Assembly: GCA_964526675.1 (NCBI GenBank)
Contig: CAZGLY010000011.1
Span: 1-64,000, forward strand
Length of the DNA: 64,000 nt
Direction of reading: 5' to 3'
Source: CAZADA01 sp964526675
Lineage (GTDB): Bacteria > Pseudomonadota > Alphaproteobacteria > Caulobacterales > Maricaulaceae
The notes beneath the pieces were generated by a model. That model was not told where the DNA came from. It did not search any database and saw only the letters and a program-made list of their open reading frames with translations. Positions 49,759 to 58,677 of this stretch are shown here, piece after piece. Both the position numbers and the translations under genes were made by a program. How positions within the stretch are numbered: position 1 is the first letter of the stretch; each line of letters opens with the position of its first letter.

Positions 49759-50700
49759 ATGGGTTCCATCATTGGTGACGTCGCGCCGTTTTTCGCGCTG
49801 ATCGCGTTTGGGGCCGCGGCCGGCCGGCTGGGCGTTGTGGACGCGGGCGGGCGCGCGGGGCTCAACGCGTTTGTGTTTTACGCGGCGATGCCGGCGCTGT
49901 TGTTTGTCAGCGTCATCGAAGGGCTGGGCGCGGCGGGGTCCGTGAACACGCGCTTTGCGTCGGGCTACGCCGTCGCGGGCCTGATCCACTTCGCCGCGGC
50001 GTGGTTGCTGTCCCGTTGGGCCGTGTCGCGGGGAGCGCGCCGCAGCGCGGGGGCGCCGGCCATGGCCGCCACTCTCGGCAACACGAGTTTCTTGGGCCTG
50101 CCCTTGACCCTCGAGGTGATCGGACCGGCGGCGGCGGCGCCAGCGGCTTTGGTTCTGCTGATCGACAACGCCGTCTTGATGCCGATTACGGTGGCGGTGC
50201 TGCTGGCGGGACGCGCGGCGGGCGCAACGCCCATGGCGGCGGCGGGTCAAGCCGCGCTGGGCGTGGCCCGAAACCCGATCGTGCTGGGCGCGCTTGCGGG
50301 GCTCGTGTGCGTGATGCTGAGCGTGGGCCCTCCCGCGCCGTTGATGCGGACTGCGGAGCTCTTAGGCGGGGCGGCGAGCCCGGCGGCGCTCTTCGCGCTC
50401 GGGACCTTGATGGCGGACAAAGCCAAGCTCTTGGCCGCGTCCGGGCGCACTGTGGCGGGACCCGTTGTCTTGAAGCTGGTGGCGTTTCCCGCCCTCGCGT
50501 GGATCGTGTTGTCGGCGTTGGGCGTCGACGGTGGGACCCTCGCGGTTGGGGTCGTGATGGCGGGCGCGCCGACGGCGGTGAATGTGTTCGTGCAAGTCGC
50601 CGCCTATGGCGATGACGACGTGGCGGCGGCGGCCGCGGTGGTGGCGACGACCGCGCTCAGCTTTTTGACGTTGTCGCTGCTGATCAGTTGGGTTGTGTGA
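49759..50700 (+). CDS. AEC family transporter
   Basis: The 313-residue integral membrane protein has about ten helices. Pattern of the auxin efflux carrier family: APFFALIAFGAAAGRLGVVD, LNAFVFYAAMPALLFVS, LGNTSFLGLPLTLEVIG and the mirrored second half with GGAASPAALFALGTLM and MAGAPTAVNVFVQVAAYGDD. Bacterial members carry malonate or other organic acids; the substrate here is not known. It converges with DUF1223, 13 bases apart. Confidence 0.9.
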   Translation: MGSIIGDVAPFFALIAFGAAAGRLGVVDAGGRAGLNAFVFYAAMPALLFVSVIEGLGAAGSVNTRFASGYAVAGLIHFAAAWLLSRWAVSRGARRSAGAPAMAATLGNTSFLGLPLTLEVIGPAAAAPAALVLLIDNAVLMPITVAVLLAGRAAGATPMAAAGQAALGVARNPIVLGALAGLVCVMLSVGPPAPLMRTAELLGGAASPAALFALGTLMADKAKLLAASGRTVAGPVVLKLVAFPALAWIVLSALGVDGGTLAVGVVMAGAPTAVNVFVQVAAYGDDDVAAAAAVVATTALSFLTLSLLISWVV

Positions 50701-50713
50701 ACCCGCCGGCGGG

Positions 50714-51535
50714 TCAGGACGGGCCGTTTGGCGCGAAAGCGGTGCGCGCAGCGACAATTGGGCCGTGATTGAGGCTCTGGACGAGCACGACGGCGGCGGC
50801 CGTCGTTGGCGCGGTCGTTTCGAAGGCCGCCTCAGCGCCGGACCACACACCGAGCCGTTCGACGCCCATCACCGCGTTGTGGATGCGGACCCGCTCGCCA
50901 GCGTTGTCGCCGGCGGCGACATCCACGACGTGCGCCCCTGGCTGGTATGCGAGAAGCCACACGTCAAGAGCTTCCCCTTGGTCCGCCGGCGCGGAGACCG
51001 GGACGGTCGCCGCGTCATCGTCCGACGACGCCGCATCACCGACGGCCGCCGGCGTCATGCTCACCTGGAAGCGGTTGTCGGACCAGCTGACCGACAGCGT
51101 TGGCGCGGCCTGACCTTCGGGCGCGCGGCGGTCTTTGTGGCGCGTGATCATCTTGCGCACCGCGCGCGGCCGTGATCCGCGCACGTCATCGGCGCCGCCC
51201 ACGACAATCTGGGGGGTGTAGGGAAAGCGGACGTCCAAGCTCTGACTGTACGCCTCTTGCCGCGCGGTCAGCGGCTCCTGCGCCAGCGTGTCCCGCCAGC
51301 CCAGCGCGTCCATGATGTTGACCGAGAGCGACAGCCCCAGGACGTCTTCATCCGCGTCCAGCTCCGCCAACAGGACATTCGCCTGCGGGCACAACGGGCA
51401 CCCTTGGCTCGTGAACAGTTCGACGATCACGGGCGAACCATCGCCCTCCGCCGTCTCGATGGGGGCGCGGGCGCTGGCCGGTATGGCGATGAAGACGGCG
51501 GCGGCGATCACACCGCTCCGGACGAGAATTTTCAT
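50714..51535 (-). CDS. DUF1223 thioredoxin-like secreted protein
   Basis: The 273-residue protein has a signal peptide ending ASARA. DUF1223 begins VIVELFTSQGCPLCPQANVLLAEL with the CxxC pair Cys46/Cys49, a thioredoxin-like redox motif, and contains NIMDALGWRDTLAQEPLTARQEAY and TPQIVVGG. The C-terminal beta domain is less conserved. In several alphaproteobacteria this gene is next to aconitase, as nearly here. A periplasmic thiol role is inferred only. Confidence 0.88.
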   Translation of the reverse strand: MKILVRSGVIAAAVFIAIPASARAPIETAEGDGSPVIVELFTSQGCPLCPQANVLLAELDADEDVLGLSLSVNIMDALGWRDTLAQEPLTARQEAYSQSLDVRFPYTPQIVVGGADDVRGSRPRAVRKMITRHKDRRAPEGQAAPTLSVSWSDNRFQVSMTPAAVGDAASSDDDAATVPVSAPADQGEALDVWLLAYQPGAHVVDVAAGDNAGERVRIHNAVMGVERLGVWSGAEAAFETTAPTTAAAVVLVQSLNHGPIVAARTAFAPNGPS

Positions 51536-51607
51536 ACCCCGAGGCTAGGCCTTCCCGGCCCTCCGCTCAAATCACACGGACGCGATTCCGGCTGTGATGG
51601 ACCCGGA

Positions 51608-52279
51608 CTACTCACATACAAACGTCGCAAATTCGTCGACGGCCGCACGGGTGGAGCGCAAGGTGTTCACCGACGCGTTCGGGTCCGCATAGCCGAGGGC
51701 CATGCCGCAATAGAGCTGGTCCTTCTCTGGAAGCCCCAAGAACGCCGACACAGTTTTCGCCCGCACCACCCAGGCCTCTTGCATGCAGGTCGCAAGCCCG
51801 CGTTCCAAGGCGACGAGCGCGATGGTCTGCATAAACATGCCGAGATGGGCCCACTGACCTTTGTCGAAGCGGCGGTCGAGCGAGAAGAAGAGCCCCACCG
51901 GGGCGCCAAAAAACGCGTAATTGTTCGCCAGCCATTGCAACCGCGCCGGCTTGTCGTCGCGGGGGATGCCGAGCAGGGCGTACATGTCTTCGCCGACCTG
52001 ATACCGGCGCGCCCGGTAGGGTTCCCACAACCCTGGCGGATACACCGGCATCTCGCCCTCATCCGCAAACGGGTCGGCCGCAATCGCCTCGTGGACCGCG
52101 GCGATGAACCGATCCCGCGCCGCGCCCATCACCACATGCACGCGCCAGGGCTGCAGATTGCCGCCGGAGGGGGCGTAGCGCGCAACCTCGAGGATGGCGC
52201 GCACGTCCGCTTCCGTGACCGGCGTGTTGAGGAACGCACGGATCGAGCTGCGCCGCGTGACGGCCTCGGAGACGTTCAT
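51608..52279 (-). CDS. Nitroreductase family protein
   Basis: The 223-residue FMN-dependent oxidoreductase has RRSSIRAFLNTPVTEADV at the N terminus (FMN phosphate contact RSSxR), ARYAPSGGNLQPWRVHVV, and LERGLATCMQEAW followed by YCGMALGYADP, all typical of the NfsB/nitroreductase superfamily. Likely forms a homodimer with FMN between subunits. The physiological substrate is not known. It lies 17 bases downstream of acnA on the same strand and may be cotranscribed. Confidence 0.93.
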   Translation of the reverse strand: MNVSEAVTRRSSIRAFLNTPVTEADVRAILEVARYAPSGGNLQPWRVHVVMGAARDRFIAAVHEAIAADPFADEGEMPVYPPGLWEPYRARRYQVGEDMYALLGIPRDDKPARLQWLANNYAFFGAPVGLFFSLDRRFDKGQWAHLGMFMQTIALVALERGLATCMQEAWVVRAKTVSAFLGLPEKDQLYCGMALGYADPNASVNTLRSTRAAVDEFATFVCE

Positions 52280-52296
52280 CCGCCTTCGCGTCTCCG

Positions 52297-54969
52297 TCAG
52301 GCCGCCGTCAGATTGCGCAGGACGTAGTGAAGGATGCCGCCGGATTTGTAGTAATCGAGCTCATTGTCCGTATCGATGCGGGCCAGAAGCGCGGCCGTGC
52401 GCGTGGATCCATCGGCCGCGGTGATCGTCAGCGTGACGGAACCGCGGGGCGCAAGCGCGTCCAGGCCCGTCAGCGCGACGGTTTCCGCGCCGGTGAGGCC
52501 CAAGTCTTTCCAGCCGCCTTCGGTGAACTGCAAGGGCAGCACGCCCATGCCGATCAGGTTGGAACGATGGATGCGCTCAAAGCTTTCCGCGATCACGGCC
52601 TTCACGCCCAGAAGACGGGTACCCTTCGCCGCCCAGTCGCGCGAGGAGCCAGTGCCGTACTCCTTGCCCGCGAAGACCACCAGCGGCGTGTCCGTTTCGG
52701 CGTACTTCATCGCGGCGTCGTAGATCGCCATGACCTCGCCGCCGGGGAAGTGCTTGGTCACACCGCCTTCGGTTCCCGGCGCCATTTGGTTCTTGATGCG
52801 GATGTTCGCGAAGGTGCCGCGCATCATCACTTCGTGATTGCCGCGCCGCGAGCCGTAGGAGTTGAAGTCGATCACGTTGACGCCGTTCTCGACCAGATAG
52901 CGGCCCGCCGGGCTGTCGGCCTTGATGGAGCCGGCCGGGGAGATGTGGTCCGTGGTGATGCTGTCGCCGAAGAGGCCCAGGATCCGCGCGCCGTCGATGT
53001 CCGCGACGGTTCCCGCAACCGGTTTGTCCAGGTCGGCGAAGAAGGGCGGGTTGGCCACGTAGGTGGACGGCGACCACCCGTAGGTCAGGCCTTCCGCCCC
53101 GCCGATGGCGCGCCAACGCTCATCGCCCTTGAACACATCGGCGTAGCGCGTGGCGAACATCTCCGGCGTGACGTTGGCGCGCACGACCTCCGCGATCTCG
53201 GCGGAGGTTGGCCAAATGTCCTTCAGCATGACCGGCGCGCCGTTCGCCCCCTCGCCGATGGGGTGGGCGGTGAGGTTGACGTTCATAGTGCCGGCCAAGG
53301 CGTAGGCCACGACCAGGGGCGGTGAGGCGAGGTAGTTCGCCCGCACGTCCGGGCTGACGCGGCCTTCGAAGTTGCGATTGCCGGAGAGCACCGAGCACGC
53401 CACCAGGTCATGGTCGTTGATGGTCTTGGAGATCGCTGGCGGCAACGGTCCGGAATTGCCGATGCAGGTGGTGCAGCCATAGCCCACCAAATTGAAGCCC
53501 ATGGCGTCCAAATCGTCTTGGAGGCCGGCCTTCGCCAAATAGTCCGTGACCACTTGGCTGCCCGGAGCAAGGGAGGTCTTCACCCACGGTTTGACCTTGA
53601 GGCCTTTGGCGCGGGCGTTGCGGGCCAGCAATCCCGCCGCCACCAAGACACTGGGGTTGGAGGTGTTGGTGCACGAGGTGATCGCCGCGATCACGACGTC
53701 GCCATGGCCGAGTTGGAAATCCTCGCCCTCGACCGGGAAGTGGGCGGTGGTGTCGGACACGCTGAACTCGCCCACGAGCGATTGCGCGAAACTCGACGCC
53801 GCGGTTTTGAGCGGGACGCGGTCCTGCGGCCGCTTGGGCCCGGCGAGGGACGCCTCGACGGTGGCGAGATCGAGGTTCAACACGTCCGTGTACTCCGCGC
53901 GGCCCGCGTCGGGACGCCAGAAGCCGTTGGCTTTCGCGTAAGCTTCGACCAACGCGACGCGTTGCGGATCGCGGCCGGTGGCGCTCAGATACTTCAGAAC
54001 TTCGCCGTCAATGGGGAAGAAGCCGCACGTCGCCCCATATTCGGGCGCCATGTTGGAAATCGTGGCGCGATCCTCAAGCGACAGGGAATCGAGGCCGGCG
54101 CCGAAGAACTCGACAAATTTGCCGACCACGCCGCGCGCGCGGAGCATTTGAGTGACCGTCAACACCATGTCAGTGGCCGTCACGCCCTCCGGCAACGCGC
54201 CGGTGAGCTCAAAGCCGATGACGTCTGGGATCAACATCGACACGGGCTGGCCGAGCATGGCCGCCTCGGCCTCGATGCCGCCCACGCCCCAGCCGAGGAC
54301 GGCCAAGCCGTTGATCATGGTGGTGTGACTGTCGGTGCCCACGCAGGTGTCCGGGAAGGCGTAGGTCACGCCGTCGCTTTCGCGCGTCCACACGGTTTGG
54401 CCCAGATATTCGAGGTTGACCTGGTGGCAAATGCCCGTGCCCGGCGGCACGACGCGGAAGTTCTCGAACGCCGTGGAGCCCCAGCGGAGGAACGCGTAGC
54501 GTTCGCCATTCCGCTCATATTCCCGCTCGACGTTTTTTGCGAAACTGTCTTCGCCGGCGAAGTGATCCACCATCACCGAGTGATCAATCACGAGGTCCAC
54601 AGGCACTTGCGGGTTGATGGCTTTCGGATCGCCGCCGGCCTTAGCTGTTGCGTCGCGCATCGCCGCCAAGTCCACCACGGCGGGCACGCCAGTGAAGTCT
54701 TGCATCAACACCCGCGCGGGTCGGTACGCGATCTCGTGGGTTGAGGATTTTGTGGCGAGCCAACCGGTGATCGCCTCGATATCGGCTTTCGTGACCGTCG
54801 CGCCGTCCTCATGACGCAGCAAGTTCTCCAGAAGCACCTTCAACGTCATCGGCAGGCGAGACGCGCCGGTTAGGCCGTTTTGCTCGGCGACCTTGAGGTC
54901 GTAATAGGCGTAGGTCGCGCCCCCGGCGGCGAGCTCGCGGCGGCAGGAAAAGCTGTCGAGGGCGGCCAT
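52297..54969 (-). CDS. acnA: Aconitate hydratase A
   Basis: This 890-residue iron-sulfur enzyme interconverts citrate and isocitrate in the TCA cycle. Cluster cysteines are seen in SCTNTSNPSVLVAAG and YGCTTCIGNSGPL; DSHTTMINGLAVLGWGVGG and the swivel domain AGKEYGTGSSRDWAAKGTRLLGVKAVIAE (in pieces) are typical, as is GDSITTDHISPAGSI. AAGGATC stands before the ATG; the longer frame upstream is not coding. It is divergent from ccmA, a common alphaproteobacterial pairing. Confidence 0.97.
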   Translation of the reverse strand: MAALDSFSCRRELAAGGATYAYYDLKVAEQNGLTGASRLPMTLKVLLENLLRHEDGATVTKADIEAITGWLATKSSTHEIAYRPARVLMQDFTGVPAVVDLAAMRDATAKAGGDPKAINPQVPVDLVIDHSVMVDHFAGEDSFAKNVEREYERNGERYAFLRWGSTAFENFRVVPPGTGICHQVNLEYLGQTVWTRESDGVTYAFPDTCVGTDSHTTMINGLAVLGWGVGGIEAEAAMLGQPVSMLIPDVIGFELTGALPEGVTATDMVLTVTQMLRARGVVGKFVEFFGAGLDSLSLEDRATISNMAPEYGATCGFFPIDGEVLKYLSATGRDPQRVALVEAYAKANGFWRPDAGRAEYTDVLNLDLATVEASLAGPKRPQDRVPLKTAASSFAQSLVGEFSVSDTTAHFPVEGEDFQLGHGDVVIAAITSCTNTSNPSVLVAAGLLARNARAKGLKVKPWVKTSLAPGSQVVTDYLAKAGLQDDLDAMGFNLVGYGCTTCIGNSGPLPPAISKTINDHDLVACSVLSGNRNFEGRVSPDVRANYLASPPLVVAYALAGTMNVNLTAHPIGEGANGAPVMLKDIWPTSAEIAEVVRANVTPEMFATRYADVFKGDERWRAIGGAEGLTYGWSPSTYVANPPFFADLDKPVAGTVADIDGARILGLFGDSITTDHISPAGSIKADSPAGRYLVENGVNVIDFNSYGSRRGNHEVMMRGTFANIRIKNQMAPGTEGGVTKHFPGGEVMAIYDAAMKYAETDTPLVVFAGKEYGTGSSRDWAAKGTRLLGVKAVIAESFERIHRSNLIGMGVLPLQFTEGGWKDLGLTGAETVALTGLDALAPRGSVTLTITAADGSTRTAALLARIDTDNELDYYKSGGILHYVLRNLTAA

Positions 54970-55236
54970 GGGAGATCCTTTCCAAAAGCGGCGCGTCGGC
55001 GCGATGAAAACTGTCCGGCGTGAACGCCGCTCTGTAACGTGGTGACATGGACGACGCTGGCCAGCGCCGCCAAGCGCTGCGCAGTATAGGCGGCTTCGCC
55101 CGCGCGTCCATGGACCGCGCAAGCGCCCAACTCACGCTGACGCCGGGCGCGCGCATTGGCCGCGGCCCGCGCTGCGTCGTCGTCGCCTGCGTTGCGTTGG
55201 AGGACAGGGGCGGCCAAGCGCGCTATGGGAGCCGGC

Positions 55237-55941
55237 ATGTCCGCGTCTCATCCCTCCTCGTCTGACGGTCAAGCCTCTGCGAAGGTCCGCGCCCACGGTC
55301 TCGCTGTTCGCGTCGATGCTGCTGCGGTGCAACGGGGCGGGCGGATGTTGGCGCGCGGCGTCGCGTTCACGCTGGCGCCGGGAGACGCGTTGCTGATCCG
55401 CGGGGCGAACGGCGCCGGCAAGTCCTCGCTGCTGCGCGCTTTGGCGGGCCTGACGCCGCTCGCGGAAGGACGCGTCATCTATGCGGGGGACGACGAGAGC
55501 CCGTTGGAGCCGGCCCGCGCCGTGGCGGTGCTGAGCCATGCGGAAGGTCTGCGGCCGCACGAGACGCCGCGCGGTCATGTGCGCTTCTTCGCCGGATGGT
55601 TCGGCGCGCCCGCCCACGCGCAAGCCATCGATGAGGCGCTTGCGCTTTACAGCTTGGACGCGGTCGCGGACGTGCCGGCGCGGCGTCTGTCGGCGGGCCA
55701 GAAGCGTCGGGCCGGCTTGGCGCGCGTTGCGGCGAGCGGCCGGGCGGTGTGGCTCTTGGATGAACCGGCCGTGGGTTTGGATGCGGAGGCGCGCGTGCAA
55801 TTTGATCACGTCATCGCGGCCCATCGCGCCCGCGGGGGGGTGGTGGTCGCGGCGGTGCATGAGCCGGTTTCCTGGCCGGAGACGCGTGTGCTGCGTCTAT
55901 CGCCCGTGCGGGCTCGGCGCGCCGAGGAGGATGCGGCGTGA
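55237..55941 (+). CDS. ccmA: Heme exporter ATP-binding protein CcmA
   Basis: This 234-residue ABC ATPase supports release of heme from CcmE's chaperone during cytochrome c maturation. Walker A GANGAGKSSLLRAL, signature LSAGQKRRAGLARV, Walker B VWLLDEPAVGLD and the H-loop in AVHEP are intact. The ATG at 55237 has GGAG before it; the frame is open 27 codons further. It starts the ccmABCDG operon and overlaps ccmB by four bases (GTGA). Confidence 0.94.
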   Translation: MSASHPSSSDGQASAKVRAHGLAVRVDAAAVQRGGRMLARGVAFTLAPGDALLIRGANGAGKSSLLRALAGLTPLAEGRVIYAGDDESPLEPARAVAVLSHAEGLRPHETPRGHVRFFAGWFGAPAHAQAIDEALALYSLDAVADVPARRLSAGQKRRAGLARVAASGRAVWLLDEPAVGLDAEARVQFDHVIAAHRARGGVVVAAVHEPVSWPETRVLRLSPVRARRAEEDAA

Positions 55942-56612
55942 GCGGGGGAGGCCGTTTGGCGCGTCTGTTTGGGCGCGAACTCGCCGCAGCGTGGCGCGGC
56001 GGGGGCGGGGCGGCGTCCGCGGCCGCTTTTTTCTTGGGGGCGTCGGCTCTGGCGGCGTTCGCCATCGGGTCGGAGCCCGCAAGTCTGGCGCTCGCTGGTC
56101 CGGGCGCCATGGTGTTGGCGTTCGCGCTCGCGGCGATCCTTGGGTTGGAGCACATGTTCCAGGAGGATCTGGAAACGGGGGCGCTCGAGCAGCTGAGTTT
56201 ATCCGACGCCCCGTTGGAGGCGATCGCTGCGGCGAAGATCCTGGCCCGCGCGGTCGCTTCGCTTGGCCCGGCGGCGGTGTTGGCGCCGGTGGCCGCAACG
56301 CTGTTGGCCGCCTCGGAAGCGGCGGCGGGCTTGGCGGCCCCGGTGGCTTTGTTGGCCGCGCCCGCGATGACGGGAGCGGGGGCGACGGCGGCGGCGTTGG
56401 CCGCGGGCCGTGCGCGGGGCGGGCTGCTGATCGCCGTGATGACGCCGCCGCTCCTTGCCCCAACGGTGATTTTCGCGGCTGGCGCGCTGAGCGCGGCGCA
56501 GGCTGGCGGCGATCCGGCGGGGGCCCTCTATCTCTTGGCGGCGACGATGGTGGCGTCGGTGCTGGTCGGCGCGTTCGGCGCTGCGGCCGCGCTGCGCATG
56601 CATTTGGAATAG
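55938..56612 (+). CDS. ccmB: Heme exporter permease CcmB
   Basis: This 224-residue, very Ala/Gly-rich protein has six membrane helices, the permease partner of CcmA. Family marks: FQEDLETGALEQLSLSDAPLEAI and a helical end with ALYLLAATMVAS. The GTG start overlaps the ccmA stop (GTGA). Composition is extreme but consistent with the family in high-GC genomes. Confidence 0.92.
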   Translation: MSGGGRLARLFGRELAAAWRGGGGAASAAAFFLGASALAAFAIGSEPASLALAGPGAMVLAFALAAILGLEHMFQEDLETGALEQLSLSDAPLEAIAAAKILARAVASLGPAAVLAPVAATLLAASEAAAGLAAPVALLAAPAMTGAGATAAALAAGRARGGLLIAVMTPPLLAPTVIFAAGALSAAQAGGDPAGALYLLAATMVASVLVGAFGAAAALRMHLE

Positions 56613-56722
56613 CTGTCGCGACACTGTTATTGTGAGGGCGCGACGTCGCGCCGCTTGTCTGTCGGCCTGGAAATCACCGTGCTCCCGTTGCTCGCCCCCG
56701 ATTGCAGACGTATTTTGACGCC

Positions 56723-57463
56723 ATGATTTCCTATCTTGCGAACGCTGAGCGCTTTTGGCGCGTCTCTGGCCCGGCGATGTGGGTGTTTGGCGGGCTGGCG
56801 GCGGTGACGTTGCCGCTTGGCCTCGGGCTCGGGCTGGCGGTCGCGCCGGCGGAACAGATGCAGGGCGATCTCGCGCGCATCATGTTCGTGCACGTGCCGA
56901 CGGCGTCGCTGTCGATGCTGGCTTATCTCGGCATGGCGATCGCCAGTTTCATCTACTACATCTGGCGGCACCCCGTCGCGGACGAGCTGGCTCGCGCGTC
57001 GGCGCCGCTGGGCGCCGGCATCACGGCCATTGCGTTGGCGACCGGCGCGATTTGGGGCCACCCCACGTGGGGGGCGTGGTGGGTTTGGGACGCGCGGTTG
57101 ACGTCCACCTTCGTCCTGTTTTTGACCTATCTCGGCTATCTCGCCTTGCGCGCCGCGATTGACGATCAGCGCCAGGGGGCGGTGGCCGGCGCGATCTTAT
57201 GCATGGTGGGCGCGGTCAATCTGCCGATCGTCAAGTATTCGGTGGAGTGGTGGTTCACCCTCCATCAGCCCGCCAGCAACACGCTGGGCGGCAGCGCTAT
57301 GGATCCCGGGTTTTTCTGGCCGTTGTTGATCAGCATGGTGGGCGTCAACGCGGCGTTCGGGGCGTTGGTTCTGTTGGGCGCGCGCACGGCGATCTTGAAG
57401 CGGCGGACTCAGCGCGCGCCGACAACCGTCGTCACCGCGCCAGCCGTGGAGGCGGGCTCGTGA
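56723..57463 (+). CDS. ccmC: Heme exporter membrane protein CcmC
   Basis: The 246-residue six-helix protein hands heme to CcmE. The tryptophan-rich periplasmic motif is present as WGAWWVWDARLTSTF, flanked by conserved histidines in FVHVPTASLSML and TLHQPASNTLGGSAMD. The ATG at 56723 fits the usual N terminus; a TTG seven codons upstream is possible. It begins 110 bases after ccmB and overlaps ccmD by GTGA. Confidence 0.95.
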   Translation: MISYLANAERFWRVSGPAMWVFGGLAAVTLPLGLGLGLAVAPAEQMQGDLARIMFVHVPTASLSMLAYLGMAIASFIYYIWRHPVADELARASAPLGAGITAIALATGAIWGHPTWGAWWVWDARLTSTFVLFLTYLGYLALRAAIDDQRQGAVAGAILCMVGAVNLPIVKYSVEWWFTLHQPASNTLGGSAMDPGFFWPLLISMVGVNAAFGALVLLGARTAILKRRTQRAPTTVVTAPAVEAGS

Positions 57464-57648
57464 GCGCCAACCCCTTATCGTGGATCGCCGCGATCTGGTC
57501 GGCGGTTGTTGAGCGCTTCGGCGAGTGGGCCTATGTCGGCGCGGCGTATGGCGTCTTCGCCATCGTCCTCACCGGCCTCGTGTTCTGGTATGTCCAGGGG
57601 CATCATCGCGCGCAGGCGGCTTTCAAGCGTGGCGGGGACCCGTCGTGA
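57460..57648 (+). CDS. ccmD: Heme exporter protein CcmD
   Basis: The 62-residue protein with one membrane helix (YVGAAYGVFAIVLTGLVFWYV) and a basic C-terminal end (HHRAQAAFKRGG) is CcmD, which keeps CcmE in complex with CcmABC. Its GTG overlaps the ccmC stop (GTGA) and its own stop overlaps the ccmG GTG in the same way. It is found mainly by position and size, but both fit well. Confidence 0.9.
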   Translation: MSANPLSWIAAIWSAVVERFGEWAYVGAAYGVFAIVLTGLVFWYVQGHHRAQAAFKRGGDPS

Positions 57649-58175
57649 CTCGCGCGGCGGTGCTCGCGCCGTTGCTGCTCGCAGTGGCTTTGGTGGCTCT
57701 TGTGGCGGCGGCGTTGAACCGGGCCGAGACGGGGCCGGACGGGCCGCTGACGGGGCGGCTGCTGCCGAGCTTCACCGCCCCGCCATTGGATTCCGGCCGC
57801 ACGGGGTTGGACGTGCGCGCGATGCAGGGCGAAGCCTATGTCCTGAACGCGTGGGCGTCGTGGTGCACGCCGTGTCGGGCCGAACACGTCCATTTGACCC
57901 GTTTGGCGGCGGACGGCGTCGCGGTTCACGGTCTTGTGTGGCGGGATTCCGCGTATGACGCTCAGGGGTTCTTGGACGAGCTCGGCGATCCGTTCTCACG
58001 TCTTGGCCATGACCAAGAGGGCGCGGTGGGCGAGCGTTTGGGCGTTACCGGCGCGCCGGAAACCTTCATTGTGGGCGCCGACGGGGTGGTGGCCGCGCAC
58101 ATCAAAGGTCCCCTGACGCCGGCGATCATGGCGCGGGACGTGCGTCCAACCTTGACGGCGTTAGGGGCCCTTTAA
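57645..58175 (+). CDS. ccmG: Thiol:disulfide interchange protein CcmG/DsbE
   Basis: The 176-residue membrane-anchored thioredoxin-like protein has N-terminal helix VLAPLLLAVALVALVAAAL, then LPSFTAPPLD, NAWASWCTPCRAEH with the WCTPC redox site, and VTGAPETFIVGADGVV with the cis-Pro. It reduces apocytochrome c cysteines before heme attachment. The start is GTG, overlapping the ccmD stop. ccmE, ccmF and ccmH are not in the window, so the maturation genes are split on this chromosome. Confidence 0.94.
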   Translation: MTRAAVLAPLLLAVALVALVAAALNRAETGPDGPLTGRLLPSFTAPPLDSGRTGLDVRAMQGEAYVLNAWASWCTPCRAEHVHLTRLAADGVAVHGLVWRDSAYDAQGFLDELGDPFSRLGHDQEGAVGERLGVTGAPETFIVGADGVVAAHIKGPLTPAIMARDVRPTLTALGAL

Positions 58176-58202
58176 GCCAAGTCGCGTAAAGCGCTTGCCG
58201 CG

Positions 58203-58565
58203 ATGCCCACACCTCCCACGTCCCGTGATCCGTTGATGACCGCCCAGGCCGCTTTGGCCCGGTTGGCTGTCGAGCGCCCGGGACGGGTTCCGACGCCGCC
58301 GACAGACGCCGCGACGCGCACGACGCCGCGGGCGGTCGAGGGCGATCCGGCGCAACCTCGTCTGCGTCAGAACCTCCAAGGCGCGCGCCCCGCTGGGCCC
58401 GCGGCCGGAGCGCCCTTTGGCGCGAATTCTGCTTTTTCAAGTCTCGACGAAACGGTGGAGCACGGTAGCCTTGAGCTGTCGGCGGGCCGCCGCGAGGCGC
58501 CCCGCGCCGGTGCGCGGTTTGACGCGCCGCCGAGGCCTGGATCTTTGGTTGATGTTCGGATCTAG
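58203..58565 (+). CDS. Hypothetical protein, Pro/Arg-rich
   Basis: A 120-residue product begins MPTPPTSRDP and ends PGSLVDVRI. No domain is recognised; the chain looks disordered apart from a short helix near AQAALARLAV. Third-codon GC is high, as in real genes here, and it follows ccmG by 27 bases in the same direction. No clear ribosome site. It may be real, or an open frame kept open by GC bias. Confidence 0.4.
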   Translation: MPTPPTSRDPLMTAQAALARLAVERPGRVPTPPTDAATRTTPRAVEGDPAQPRLRQNLQGARPAGPAAGAPFGANSAFSSLDETVEHGSLELSAGRREAPRAGARFDAPPRPGSLVDVRI

Positions 58566-58677
58566 TATGTTGTGAAAGGTGATTGAGATGGCGATGTTTA
58601 CAGCCAGTGGCGCAGATACCCCCGTAAACCCCTTGGCGGTCGTGACGCGGCCGGTGATGGGTAAATTCCGCGACGTG

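Noticed and set aside
53410..54744. A 444-codon open frame antisense to acnA
   Set aside because: Same reason: no motif, no ribosome site, and aconitase on the other strand is complete.
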